Assembly: GCA_902729315.2 (NCBI GenBank)
Contig: LR746269.1
Span: forward strand, 5,363,501 to 5,427,500
DNA: 64,000 nucleotides
DNA from: Spirodela intermedia
Lineage: Eukaryota > Streptophyta > Magnoliopsida > Alismatales > Araceae
Direction of reading: 5' to 3'
In this document: piece by piece, positions 12,714-25,221 of the stretch
Layout: each line of letters starts with the position of its first letter
How positions within the stretch are numbered: position 1 is the stretch's first letter
The notes under the pieces: model-generated
The model's database searches: none
What the model was told of the DNA's origin: nothing
What the model saw: only the letters and a program-made list of their open reading frames with translations
Translations under genes and position numbers: made by a program

Positions 12714-13134
12714 ACCTCCGCCGGGCGCTGCTCCGAAAATGGTCTCGTATCTTACATCTCCGGTGATTCTTGTCCGTTTATTGTGGTCTCTTCCAAATTC
12801 CGCGATCCGATCTTGACTGTTGTGCATAATCAATCGTACCGTTTCGGCTTCCGACTGATTTATACAGGAAGAAGACAGAACGAGGGGGGGGGCAGATCGA
12901 GTGGAGGCGGGAGAGAGAGAGAGAGAGAGAGAACGACAGAGAGGGAGATGGTCTAACCATGTGGCATAATGAGCTGGTCCATCTTACATTATGGGCCTTA
13001 TGGGCCCATAAAAATATTAGCCCAAAATTGTTGGGGGGGGGGGGGGCGGCCGGGGCCTATGAATAAAAGAGTTTTGGCGGCGCCGCCGGTGTCATCAGGC
13101 GGGACTGCGGAGACGGCCAGGCGAGATCGCCGCC
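12714..13134. promoter_or_regulatory. Shared 421-bp divergent promoter region, MATE (-) and Rab escort protein (+)
   Basis: The start codons of the two genes are 421 bases apart, facing outward. The interval contains a GA tract at 12910-12932 (CT on the MATE sense strand, about 200 bases before its ATG) and a G run near 13033-13046 about 90 bases before the Rab escort protein ATG. No clear TATA box was seen for either gene. Confidence 0.5.
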
Positions 13135-16100
13135 ATGGCGGAGGCGACCGCCGGCGAGCATCCCGTCATCGATCCGTCCTCCTTCGACCTCGTCGTCTCG
13201 GGGACTGGCCTCGTCGAATCCCTAGTGGCCGCCGCCGCGTCGGCCTCCGGCAAGTCTGTCCTCCACCTTGACTCCAACCCCTACTACGGGGTCCACTACT
13301 CCTCTCTCTCGCCGCAGTCCCTCTCCTCCTTCCTCCAGCAGAATGCTCCCGCCGCCGCCGACGACGATGACGGCCCGCGCCAGCCGGCGCCGAAGTCGTC
13401 TGTCGGCGTTGCCGTGGATCTTCAGCCCCGCCGGCTGTACTCTCACGTGGAGATTGCGGGCGAGGTCCCCGAGCCTTCTAGAGGCTTCCTCCTCGACCTG
13501 TCGGGCCCCAGGGTCCTCTACTGCGCGGATCCGATGGTGGACGTGATGCTGCGGTCGGGGGCTAGTCACCATATCGAGTTCAAGAGCGTTGATGGGAGCA
13601 TGATCTACTGGGATGGGAAGCTCCAGATGGTGCCTGACTCGAGGGAGGCCATCTTCAAGGATAAAAGCCTCAGTCTAACTGAGAAAACTCAGATGACGAG
13701 GTTTTTGAAGCTAGTTCGGGAGCACATAACCTCAGAAGGGGGAGAAGGCGAAGAGGCTAGCAAGATATCGGGGCCGTACCTGGAGATGCCATTCGTAAAG
13801 TTCTTGGAGAAGCAGAGGCTGCCACCGAAGATCAAACTGTACGGACATATTCACCTTTATTTCTTGGGCTTGTGTGCCTCGTATTTAGGAGTTCTATATT
13901 GTGTAGTTGATCCAAACGACTGCCAACGTACCCGAGTATGTCTGCACCTTTTAAGTTTTGACCTCTCTCATTCATCCTTATCGATGAAATTAGGAAGTAC
14001 AGAATATTCAGGTGCAGATTGATGACGGGTTTGCTAGATGTTACTGCATTCTGAAAATTAAATCGTCATACCGAGCTTGGAGAATCATTGGAATGAGCAT
14101 AAAAAAATTATAGATTGACCTATTAAGGATTTCATCTCAAAAAACTGATAAAGATTTGAATTTTCAGGATACGATGTAGGATTTTAACTACTCACACTAC
14201 TTAGCAAGTGGTTATTCTCAGCGAAAAGAAGTATCATGTCCATCATATTTAATCTCAAACTAAGATCAAATTTCATGTAATGGAGAACTCGACGCAAGCT
14301 GTGAAAAAACGTCTTCCTGACTAAAAGGGATAAGATTCATCTGTCATTCCTCTTAAATTTTAGCACTTTGCAGGAGTTTATTGTGCTCAATCCAAATTTT
14401 CAAATGGCTCCAGCTGAGGATTATTCGATCGGCGTTGCCACTTTGTTGAATTAGAAAATGTCTGCTGCAGCCTTTGGTGAATTCTGTCAAGACCATCACG
14501 GTCATGTGATCCTTGCTTAAGGCCACGCTATGGATTCTGTTTCGCCTAATCATGATTTCAATTAGGATCTCAAGCTTAATGTGGATGAAATGACATGTAT
14601 TTCTGTCTTTTATATATTTAAAGAGTAAGGTTTTCATCTTTCTCCTTACTGTCAATTCAAAGTTTGGGGGCGGGGGGCTTAATTTCCCTATTTGTGAAAC
14701 GTAACTGTTGATTATTTTTCTTTTTTAGGATTGTTCTATATGCAATTGCCATGGCAGATTATGATCAGGATAACCCAGAAAGCTGCAACAAACTGATGGA
14801 CACAAAAGAGGGACTAGAAAGCTTATCTCTTTACAGTTCATCCATTGGAAGGTCAACTGAAGTCTTTTATTTAATTTTATTCGATCATCTGAACTATCAT
14901 TCATACTCTTGACAAAAAGGGCCAGGGAGAATAACTCTCATTATAGTCGCAATTAAAAATAACCTGGTCATTTATTTATTTTTCCTTTGTCATTGTAACG
15001 ATATCAAGCTTATCTCAATGTCTTAGCCATAAAGACAGAACATCACTGGGTCCTGAAGAAATCGTGAAAATATTTGATGTTTGATGACGATTCAGCTAGT
15101 TTTATACGTCATCCTTCCAAGCTTCCCCAACATAGCAGCCCACACTGTCATTTTTTAGATTAATGCATTGAGATCAAATCCTTCAAAATCATTTAATTGC
15201 CCCAAAGGCAGCTATGCCACTCATAGCCCTGTCCTCTGAACAGAAATCTGACTTACATTGGAAAATCTGTCATAGGTGCAAGCTCAAGCTCACTTAACTG
15301 ATACTTGTCGTCAGGCATATATACTAGTATCATGTAGATTTAATATTGAAGGAGCATCCAACACCATGTATAATATTGAAGAATTTTTCTGACGGTCCTG
15401 AATAACATCGTGTGTGGTTTCAGAAGATTATGTTATTTTCTTCCTACTTGGTGTCATCATATCTTGATGCATATATTTCTGGTATTAATTTTATTTTTTT
15501 ATCTTCGAAGCCCACTGGAAGCAGTTGAGTGCATATTTCCCAGTTCATAGATGTGATTGAAACTCCTTTGATTTCTACTGTGATATCTCAGTGCATAAAC
15601 GGCAATACTTGCTCATACAAGTAACCATATGCACCCTCATTACCTGTTTGCTTTAAACTTTGTGAACACATTTTCACCTCTTATTTACTTACTTGGTAAT
15701 ATAATTTTAGGTTTCCTAATGCAGTGGGTGCATTAATTTATCCAATATATGGCCAAGGAGAGTTGCCGCAGGCCTTTTGCCGTCTTGCTGCTGTTAAAGG
15801 TGCTTTGTATGTGAGTTTTTGGACTTCGGTACTATATTTCTTGGGAGCATCATCTAATCTAACGTATAGTGATAAAAATCCGACGTCAGAAGTGTCTAGG
15901 AGATTAGGTATTAGAACTTGTACGACGCCACAGTGTGCAAAATTTAGGAGCCTACTTACTTTCTCCCGAATAGGCAATAGTGGAATTTATTATTATTATT
16001 ATTATTATGATGATGATAGAAATTTTCGTATCTGAGTCCAAATGCATTATCGCAGGTCCTACGGATGCCAGCTTCCAGTTTGCTTTTTGACAAGGTATAT

Positions 16101-17994
16101 TAGTTATGTGTTGCTTTCATTTTATTAATGCATCACCTGATCCGTTGATCTCTCTTTCGCGACTTTTGATTCAATCTACTGTATTTCACTCCTCGCTATT
16201 AAATGTGGTTTGTTGGGGACTGTAACGGAACCCAAGGTTTTAGTTAGAACGGATCTTTAAGGATATCATCTTAAACTAACCAATAATACGCCATTACTTT
16301 TTTATTCACCTATTGATGCATTGAACCAGATTTTCCTCCATGATTCGGTGCATATTTCTCACATTTAGATTGTCTGTTTCATGGGTTTTATCCCTTGTTT
16401 TTGCTGTTTTCAACACAAACGTTTGATGAACATGAAGAAATTTACTGATCTGACGGAGATTTACTGGCCCATAATGAGAATTTTTCCTAGAAATTTATCA
16501 ACTGTCAACTTTTCCTGCAATCTCGAGCGTTATCTAATCCCATTTTGGGGTATATATATATACATACATACGTATATAACCTGACTTGAACATATGTGCT
16601 CATATTCAAGCAAAGATGTAACATTTTTTATCTTACTGAAATATGAACGACAATTCTCTCATCAATTAGCATATGCTTTTTATAGACGATGAATTAAAAA
16701 TGTATATTGAGTTTTATCTCCATGTATACTTTTGTGGTCAAATCTGAATGCTTACTCCACCTATTAGTTTCTTTTTTTATTTCCCACTGTATTTTATTTT
16801 AAAATGCTATTTTTTCTTGAAATAAAAGAGACTCGTATCTGCCTTGTGAAGCTCTTAAGAAATCATTCTCTATCTTCTCAGGAAGACAAAGCATATAAAG
16901 GGGTTCGATTGGCAACTGGGCAGGATATAAACTGCCATCGGATCCTCATGGATTCATCTTCCGTGGTTCCTCCTCCTTTCCCTTCGCCAGATCCTCTAGA
17001 GAGCACCATTGAAGCTAGCCATGCTTCCAAGGTTGCCAGGCTGGTCTGTATAACGAGGAGTTCTCTACACCCCCAACTATCAAATATCCTGATAATTTTG
17101 CCCCCCAGATGTAAGTTTCTTGTTGTTCCTTTATATAAATATTATTTTTGGAATCAAAATAATTGCAGCAATGATGCAATGTGAATCTGGGCCGTCAATC
17201 GTATGCACCCTCTCTGACTAGATCCGTCCTTGCAGCTCTGTTTCCTGCCCAGGAAACATCGATCCGGGCCCTTCAACTGGGAAGCGGCCTGGCAGTTTGT
17301 CCGCCGGACTTGTAAGTTTCCATAAATGGGAATGAAATGGAAGATTGTTAGAACCAACTTGGTCAACTAATAGTTTTAGGCTTTTTTTTTCTCTGAATCT
17401 TCCCTCAGCTTCGTTGTGTACTGTTCAACCAAGTGTGACGATGCTATTCGAGGAAAAGAACACCTGCTTGCCGCCATGAATGCCCTCTTCGAGCTCCCAG
17501 GTGGGAAGAACGAGCAGGATGAACACAGTGGAGATTTGTATATTAATGAAAACACCAGCAAGTCAAAGCCAGTTTTATTGTGGTCTGCGTCATATGTTCA
17601 AGAGCTCACGGAGGTCAACATTTTCTTTATTTCAAAAAAAAAACTCCATAAAAAAAAACCTTCAAATATTGATAAATTATTGTGTACCGTAGGTGGCAGA
17701 GGGCTGTTCTCTGAGCTCTTCACCCATGCCTGACGGCAATCTTGACTACGGAAGCCTTCTGAAGTCAACGGAGAAGGTAAACCCCCCCCCGCCGCCCTTT
17801 CCGTCAGATGCATGAAATCTTTTATGCATGTATTAAATGGTTTTTTTCTTAACATTTTGATGAATGGAATTCAATGTTTATTGCCGAGTGTTGGTCATGT
17901 TCCACAGCTGTTTCACAGCTTGTACCCTCAGGAAGAGTTCTTCACTGCGAGCAGACCTTCCGAGGAAGAGGGAGATGGCATCACCGAGGGTTGA
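13135..17994 (+). CDS. Rab escort protein (REP), GDI/CHM family
   Basis: Nine exons: 13135-13838, 14729-14851, 15711-15810, 16056-16094, 16882-17110, 17236-17311, 17409-17613, 17693-17776 and 17908-17994. They join in frame to 548 residues, as in plant REPs. The N terminus has the GDI/REP nucleotide-fold pattern (FDLVVSGTGLVESLVAAAAS, then LHLDSNPYYG), with a low-complexity insert around residues 65-85. Conserved later blocks include KLPPKIK-type and IVLYAIAMADYDQ segments at the exon 1/2 junction, NAVGALIYPIYGQGELPQAF, and ITRSSLHPQ. REP presents newly made Rab GTPases to geranylgeranyltransferase II and delivers them to membranes. The protein is soluble with an acidic C terminus (SEEEGDG). 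REP is preferred over Rab GDI because of the extended length and the insert, but the two families are related. Confidence 0.93.
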
Positions 17995-18093
17995 CTGCTG
18001 TAAGAACCCTGATCCTCAAGTCAATCACATCAAAGACTATGACTTTCTCCCAGAAGACTAGCTTCCTCACCCCAAAAAAGAAGGCTGCTAGCC

Positions 18094-18094
<1 letters not shown>

Positions 18095-18141
<47 letters not shown>
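18095..18141. repeat. (GA)n microsatellite between convergent genes
   Basis: A near-pure GA run of about 46 bases, 100 bases after the REP stop codon. It probably lies in a 3' untranslated region or the intergenic gap. Confidence 0.95.
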
Positions 18142-18143
<2 letters not shown>

Positions 18144-18552
18144 AGATGAGTGCCATAACTTCTATGCCGTATTTCCTGTCGAATAAAATGTGTCGAGGCC
18201 CCACGGTGGGCCCAAACTCCATGAACACCACAGTCAATCCCAGAGTTGGTCAACGAGCCATGTTCAGAGAGATGTTGACCCTGATGGGCTCCCCCACGCC
18301 GCCAGGGACCAGCAGCTCTTGAGATGCCAGGGACAGCCATCTGAAGCACCGAGTCTGAAGAACAACCATCAATAGATAGGGGAAGCAGCTGCTGCCACCA
18401 CCAGGTCTCCTAATTCGCTGCCACCGCGGCAGCGGGGCAGTAAACCCAGTTAACAGCAAGCAACAACACGAGAAGAACTCATCTACAATGTACAACCACA
18501 CAAACAGAGACTCCTCAACAAGAAGCCCAAGCCAAACCCTCCGAAGAATCAA

Positions 18553-21254
18553 TCACGACCCAGTGATGAACTGCTTCTTGCTGTTCTTCCGGTGCCGCCT
18601 CTCCCAGGTGTAGATGACCCAGAAGAGCAGAGAGAGCATCACAGCACCGGACACCACCGCCAGCCCGACGTAGACCCAGTTGCTGTCCCGCCGGAGGCCT
18701 GGGCAATTGTCATGGGTGATCGTCGAGAATGTGTTCCGCACAAAAGTGCAGCCCTGCAGATCGGCCAGGAAGGGCCCGTATTGGTAGCAACCGGCGCTGA
18801 CGCTGGTGGCCGCCACAATCTGGCTGTAGACCCGCTGGGTGAGCCGCCCGGTTGTGGTGCACACATCGCCACCCGACCTTGCCGACACCTCGCAGACATA
18901 GCGCCGCCACACCTACAAGGTGGCACCGTCAATTCCCTGCCAATTGCGATCTCAATTTGAGCGGAGACCAAGCAGGCACGCACCTGGGAGGCATTGCCGA
19001 AGCCAACCTCCCCGCTGAGGCATTGCCGCTCGCTCAAGTCAGGATTGAAGGGGTTGCAGAGTAGCGGCACCACTGGGCCCGACTGATTGTAGTACAGCGG
19101 GATCCCGGGCGGGAAGTTCCTGTTGGATATGTTGGCGATGTATTGGTTGACCACGTTGGCCAGCTGCAAGGTGACCTCTTTGCTCTGGTAGAGTGACTCG
19201 TTGGCGGTGGCAGCATCCACACAGGGGAGGATGTCATCCAGGGCGGTGCGCGCGTGGGGGTGCTGCACCCAGTCGTCCATCGCCACGCAGGTGTCTCCAA
19301 TGACGCTGCAGGAGGCACACCATTGAGGAGTCAGCATGCCCTTCATGAAGTCAAAGCCACTTGGTCGAGAATTCACCACATACAATGATTCCCATATGTT
19401 ATTAGTCTTTAATGGGTAATTAGGTCTGGAGATAAGGGGAATATCAGCCGAATTATATCTAATTACCCAAAGTTCATGCAGGTAGTTGACCAAAGTTAGG
19501 GAGGACATTCTCACATATTTCAGCATGGAGGGCCGAGTAAAGATCTCTACAATGAGAATTTCCAAAAATGGGTAGGAAAGACCTGAAGCAGATCCTCACA
19601 GGGAGATTGAGACGCAATGGAGTGATTTCACTAGAGAAGGAGAAAATAACGTAGAAGCAGGCTCTGTGTTCTAAATATGATCCGCTCAGTAAAAGAGCTG
19701 TATTTCCCTGTTCTTCAAAAAACCCACATCCATGGATGCATGGAAGCGAGCAGTTCTTGGAATTAGAGCAGGAAAGGGGCGAAATTGGCAACATTTAGCT
19801 CCAATTTGCGTTGACCCGACTCAAGAAACCGGTCAGAGATGTGAAGTCAAAGGGCTTACTTGTGGAAAAGAAGAAAGATGCCGGAGAGAATGAAGGTACC
19901 CGCAACAAGTATCCATCCGATAATCACCAGGCTGCATGAATCTCAGTTTGATCATCAAATCACCACGAGGCACGGAGTTGAAGAAACACAAGACATCTTG
20001 GGAAAAAACGGCGGAACAAGTCAACTCACGTGTAAACAGGACACTGTAGTCCAAGAATGGAGAGCACTGCCAGAAAGAACAAGGATCAGCGCTCAATTCC
20101 ATATAAAGGAGCAAGAAGCGAACCCTATTGGGCAGATAATGGAGGGGGGGGGAGGGGGGAGGGAATCGCTTACGGAATCCGAGAAATGTCAACGCGAGCA
20201 TCACGGCGGCGATGACAATCAGGCAAAGTCTCCTGCAAGCAGGGTCAACGGTTCAACCAGTTCAATCAGCGAGCCTTGCAAATGGTGGAGGTTTCTGCAT
20301 CGAATCTTACACGGTGTCCAAAACGTCCCTAATCTTCTCGGAGTTGTCTTTGGTGCGACTGGCCAGTTCATTGGACGAGGAGTTGAGCTTCGCTTCGATG
20401 GTGTCGATCTTCCTCTGGACATCTGCCGGAAGGAAACTCTGCCCCACACTCACCCTCTTGGCGGCGGATAAATTCTCCGAGAAGTTCTTGAGGTTCTCCA
20501 CGGTGAAATCCGCCTGGTCAACGACGTAATCCAAGGTGTTCGAGGTGGTGACGTGAAGCTTCCCCTGACCCGTGTACAGGATGATGCATCCGGCGCTGAA
20601 AATGACATCACAAACAGATAGCAGGAATCTGAGATCTCATGTCGTCCTCGCTCCGGCTGATCGGGCCAGAGTGCCCAAAATTGTAAAGATAGGGTCAACG
20701 CCATTACATCGCAGCACAGGTAAACAGGATGAGCAAGATCAGAGATAACGCGTAAGCTATCCGCGAATAAGAATAGCTCCTCCGGGAGCAGCAGCAGTAG
20801 AAGCAGCAGATGAGGAGTAGAGACAGCCCGAAGCCCACGAACCAGATGACTCCGATCAGGAACAAGGGGACAGCGGTTAATCCAACGGACTGCAGCCAGA
20901 AGAACCAGTCGGTGCGTCAAATCGGAGAACGAATAAGGGATTCCTCCTCCTCTCTTGATCCATCCCCGTCGTTCCGTTTCTCCTTGGGAATGGAAGAAGG
21001 AAAGGTAATGAGATTGGACGGAGGTTAAGGAAGCTTACAGCCCAATAATCGTGATTGCTGATGTTCCATCCACCGGTGTAGTAGTCGTAGCCGTCCAGCG
21101 GGTCCTTTCTCCGCGTCCTCTCCTCCGCCAGCACGAAGGAGGAGTTGGACAACGGCGGCGAGACCGGCGCAAGCGCTGCTGCAACCTCCGCTACTGACCT
21201 CCTCACTGGGAGCCATTCCAGATGAGTTCCTCGTCCTGAGCGGCGCACACACAG

Positions 21255-21304
<50 letters not shown>

Positions 21305-21587
21305 TATCCTTCCTGTTGGACCAGCCATGGAGGAACGCCATAGGAATGCATCGAGGAAGGATGGTTCCTCGCAGGACCAACAAAGCCCATTTCCTTAACA
21401 TCCATTGAGGAAGATACCCATCGAGGAAGAAGACGTCAGGGCATAACCCTAGGCCTGTACCTTCAACAGGAGCGGTTTGGAACCCACGAAAAGCGGCGGA
21501 GCAGAAGGCGGGAGCGACGACGAGGACGAGGAACAGACGGAGGAAGAGGACGACAGACCCAAGATGGCCTCCATCGGAAGAAGACAT
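18553..21587 (-). CDS. Multi-pass plant membrane protein of unknown function (At2g12400-like)
   Basis: Nine exons in transcript order: 21587-21461, 21235-21039, 20889-20708, 20595-20311, 20232-20174, 20066-20030, 19931-19860, 19305-18984 and 18912-18553. They join in frame to 546 residues. The N terminus has a signal-peptide-like hydrophobic run (about residues 10-32). Hydrophobic segments lie near residues 109-143 (ending in a CCFYCCC cluster), 155-180, 264-291, 295-320 and 506-530. Between the second and third is a soluble, probably coiled stretch (LASRTKDNSEKIRDVLDTV). Between the fourth and fifth is a cysteine-rich loop (GDTCVAMDDWVQHP, LDDILPCVDAATA, NQSGPVVPLLCNPFNPDL) that should be extracytoplasmic if the signal-peptide call is right. 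The C-terminal tail is basic. This matches a plant family sometimes labelled plasma membrane fusion-like; no activity is established to my knowledge. Confidence 0.9.
21259..21302. repeat. (GA)n microsatellite in intron 1 of the membrane-protein gene
   Basis: It reads CT on the sense strand and ends only about 25 bases before the intron 1 acceptor (exon 2 starts at 21235), so it may act as an extended polypyrimidine tract. Confidence 0.9.
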
Positions 21588-22034
21588 CGCCACCCTCTCT
21601 CTCTCTCCTCTTTTCTCTCTCCCTCTCTTTCTGTTCCCGGAGGGGCGGTGGTTGTGGACGCCGCCACTATGGGGAAGCACGCCTGATAAGCCCCAGCGGC
21701 CCGCTATCGCTTCCCCTCCACTCCCCCTCCGGTGGAGGCGCGGGAAGACCACGGATAGACGATCTTGCCCCCCCCTCTCAGCGGGAAAAATGCTCTCTTT
21801 TTAGTCTACCCGCCACCACCTGTCCTCCCCCCGAAGGCGCGTTACTTGAGGCGACTCTACGACAAGAGAGAGATAGAGAGAGACACAGACAGGTATAGAG
21901 AGACTGAGAGAGGAGAGCGCGACGTGGCGATGCGACCGGTGATGACGGTTCACCCGCCGGACCACAGATGATTCTCTGCGGCCTGGACATGCTTTGACTA
22001 TCGTCTTCCTTTTCCGATTTACACCCTTTAAATA

Positions 22035-22860
22035 TACAAATTTCTCAAAATAGGTGGTAACTTTGTGTGTATCTCTTTCATGCCCTCAAAAATAATATCT
22101 ATTTCGTTTTCCTTAGATAGCACGTGCTTTTCATTCGAGATATGGATGTCTGGGGCACGCATTTTTTCTTTATTTGTTGTCATTTTCGGCGAATTTAATA
22201 GCTCATTATCCAATTTATTTATATTTTTTTTCGTCGTTTCCGACCTACTTGGCCCTTTATTTTTTCCTATTTTATTTTTTTCCTATTTTATTTTTTACTA
22301 TTTTATTGTTCCCTATTTTTTTCCTATTTTATTGTTTTATTTTCTATTTCTGGCAACAGCCACGCGAATTAAAAAATCACCCTTTTCCACGTCAACTGCC
22401 CCTTGTGCCCATTTAAGAAAGGCGTTGACCGATTAAACTTCACGAGGTGATGTCAACGGTTCCATCCTCCCAAACTTAGGTGCATAAATTTAAATACATA
22501 TAGATGTGATGTAAGTAGATCAACCACCCAATCTCCTAAAACAGTGCACGTTCTCTCACGTTGACTTTATTTTTAGATATTATATATTCCCGTAAAATAT
22601 TATACATACATACAAAAAGGCAACTGATGGTGTGAGAGACGTGCTTTCAATGCTTCCACCCACTAAATAAAGGCCAAAAAAAAAAAAAAAAGGCACACGT
22701 GAAGCAGAATATTCACATAATAAATATTCTTCGAAGGTTTTATTTAGGCACAGCTCAAGGTAGGCACCTACTATTTCCTATTTATCGATTTAAGGAAAAT
22801 AGTCCATTAATTTAATTTATAACGTTTGAATAATCGGCTCTGCCCTTTTTTCCTATTTTG
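22035..22860. repeat. Dispersed duplication, copy 1 (pairs with 28485-29195)
   Basis: Non-coding AT-rich sequence that shares ordered blocks in the same orientation with 28.5-29.2 kb. Shared blocks include tgtcattttcggcgaatt, gatgtcaacggtt with a following aaacttaggtgcat, ctcacgttgacttta, gtaaaatat, cataataaatatt, aaggttttattt, and tatttcctatttat followed by taatttaattta and acgtttgaataat. Divergence is substantial, so the event is old. I saw no coding potential. Confidence 0.7.
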
Positions 22861-23261
22861 GGCTCGTTCTTCTCCACGGGCCTATTTTCGGCCCACTGTT
22901 TAATATGGACCATTTATGGGCCGTACAAAGACTATTTATCCATATCCACACATAATCGGCCCATCTAGGGACCACTTTTTTATTTTGGGCTATTATCCTT
23001 TCCGAGCCTATGTTGGCCCAAATGTCAAGATGGGCCATTTGAGCCGGACCAAGCTCATTACCCACACGTGGGGAGACCGTTATGGGCACAGCAGATAAGG
23101 GCGGGATCCAGGCATCTTCCACAAGAATCCACGTCTCTCCACAACGCCTCTCTCTCTCTCTCTCTCTCTTCTCTGTCTCATTGGTTCCTTCGCAGACTGG
23201 TCGGAAGCAGGGGCGGCAGTGCTTTTGGCGGGGGGGGGAAGCGGCCCTACAGACAGAGGTA
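22861..23261. other. Spacer between duplication copy 1 and the MATE pseudogene
   Basis: No gene recognised. Several GGCCCA/TGGGCC motifs occur around 22860-23060, and a CT tract lies at about 23148-23168. The right end (from about 23170) may correspond to the MATE 5' flank, which also carries a CT tract. Confidence 0.4.
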
Positions 23262-23575
23262 CATTGGCAGAGGACGGGAGGGTCTTGCTACTTGCCGGAG
23301 GAGGGAGCTCCAGTGATCTTGCCGGCAGATGGCGGAGGGAAACGCCTGGCGAGGGGAGGATGGCGCTGCTGTGCTCGTTCTGTGTGGATGTGTGGCGGGA
23401 GGCCTGCCTGATCTGGGTGCATCACCGGGCTGGCCATCCTCACCTCTTCCAGTATTGCATGTCCTCCATGACCCAGACTCTCGTCAGCCACCTCAGCACC
23501 CTCGAGCTCGCCGCCTTCGGGATTCAGAACCTCGTCGTCTCCCGCATCGGCTACAGCATCATATTCCTATTCTTC

Positions 23576-23578
<3 letters not shown>
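23262..23578 (+). pseudogene. Broken copy of MATE exon 1
   Basis: This stretch aligns by eye with exon 1 of the MATE gene (12417-12713, opposite strand). It keeps recognisable translations such as CVDVWREACLIW, FQYCMSSMTQTLV and TLELAAFGIQNLVVS. It is broken. The position matching the MATE start codon no longer reads ATG, and one base is inserted after the CLIW stretch, so the IAGPAILTS part is read out of frame. The frame is restored only after a few missing bases before FQY. Exon 2 is absent. Homology stops where MATE exon 1 ends, and a CT tract follows, as it does in MATE intron 1. That points to a DNA-level duplication of exon plus flanks rather than a processed copy. It is unlikely to be functional. 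Confidence 0.85.

Positions 23579-23612
<34 letters not shown>
23579..23612. repeat. (CT)n microsatellite after the MATE pseudogene
   Basis: A pure CT run directly after the pseudogene, in the position where MATE intron 1 has its own CT tract. Confidence 0.9.
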
Positions 23613-23613
<1 letters not shown>

Positions 23614-24825
23614 GATTGAATTTTCACGATTATAATCTTCTTAATAGGCTTTTGAAAAATATAAAAATAATTGTAAATGCTAATTCTATCTAGTATACTT
23701 ATGGATGAGATATTTGTTAAATATGAAGGATCTAGTGTTGAGATAGATAGAGAATGTTAAAACACAATGAGAATAGATTAAAGTCATACCTGAATTCATA
23801 AAGATGTAAGTACAAAGATAGTCTTTTGGATCAACACATGAGAGTTATCCAATGACTTACTTAAGAGAGATGGAATGCTCTAAAAGTACTCACAATGTGT
23901 GACCTAAAAATTAGTCTTTTAATGTCTTTTTTATAATTTAGTCCATCATAAAATTAAAATAGGATATATTCTCTACATATATTTATATTTATGTTTATAC
24001 TTACAAGAGATGTCGTAATCTCAAATACTTAAACTCTAATGAATCACTTTAAGTGAAATTAACTGAATGGTAGCCCTATAAAATATAATTCATATTATAT
24101 CATTATAGAGAAAATTTTCAGATTGGGTTTACATGAATTTTTTAACTTACTCACTAATTTTTTAATTTATCATGTTTTTTTTTAAGTGAAAAAATTTAGT
24201 GCACTATGTCACTAAAGTTTAAATCTAACTCCAAACTTTTAATTCATAATTCATATCTCATTTGTTATGCATAACCTTCTCTAAACTATTTTTCTTAAAT
24301 CATTGAAGTTGATAGTTAAAAATTATTCACATATCTATATCTTTTTCTCTCTTTTTAGGGATCTATGTTTTTGTACTCTTCCATATCTTGAAAAATATCG
24401 ATAATATGTCTATGAGATCTAAATATTTGTGAACAAACAATAAGGCATTGTAGCTCCGTCATAATATATTTTGATCTTTATAGTTATCACATTAGATCCA
24501 CTTCCACCCTATAACCAACTAGATAACCCTATGTGTGGGTGCCATACGCTGCACATGGATGCTACTGCATGTTGGGTGTCAGCATGATGGCCACAATGTT
24601 GTCTAATGAAACACCACAATTGGATCCTAGAGCACTCTATATGACTGGCAATGGGCTATCATAGAGGAGTGGACAATGTCATAAGTTTCTTATTTACAAT
24701 AGCTTACTTAATTTTTCTTTCTTTTTTGATTGAAAGTAGCAAGCCACTCCACTCCACACGTGCATGGCGAAGCAAGAGACAGCACCTGCATGTGTCGGCA
24801 AGGTAGGCACATGTGTGTCACTCTA
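23613..24825. other. AT-rich intergenic region
   Basis: No gene recognised and no long open frame. A more GC-rich patch at about 24540-24800 with short near-repeats of gcacatg/gcatg was not identified; it may belong to the LTR that ends at 24976. Confidence 0.4.
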
Positions 24826-24990
24826 TTGTTCACTTGTACTTTTATTTAGGATTTCATGTTATAGTTATGTTGCTTAAGTAGAAAAGATATACTTAAGGTA
24901 ATGTATACATTCTATTGTATGTCTTCCTTTTTTTGTGATTCATTGATATTTCTCTTACACTCTTTCTATTTTCACATGGCATCAAAGTTC
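24826..24990 (+). mobile_element. Ty1/copia-type LTR end with degenerate primer-binding site
   Basis: The sequence ends ttttcaCA at 24976 and is followed at once by TGGCATCAAAG (24977-24987). This differs at two positions from the copia primer-binding site TGGTATCAGAG, complementary to the initiator methionine tRNA. The left end of the LTR is not clear, so the start given is only a guess. No gag reading frame follows, so this is a remnant. Confidence 0.55.
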
Positions 24991-25221
24991 ATTTAGGACC
25001 ACTAGTCTTTGTTTTCTCCTACAAAGCCTTAAGTTGTTCTAACTGTGGCACTTCATTGGTGCAAGATTGAATGGATCTTCCTCTTCTATGTGGGTGATAT
25101 ACACATACTTGTTCTTTTTCTGCACATATATGCATACTTACTCTCTGTCTTCTCTCTTCTCTCTTTTGTGTTGTACAATTTGAATGTGACATTGTTGCTT
25201 TTCAAGCCCTAATGCTCATAG

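Noticed and set aside
12027-12956. A 309-codon plus-strand open frame over the MATE gene
   Set aside because: It is the complement of MATE exons 1 and 2 and includes intron and leader sequence. The translation is low-complexity with no family resemblance.
18639-19565. A single 308-codon exon for the membrane protein C-terminal half
   Set aside because: Its ends read into intron sequence. The family alignment fits spliced exons 19305-18984 and 18912-18553 instead.
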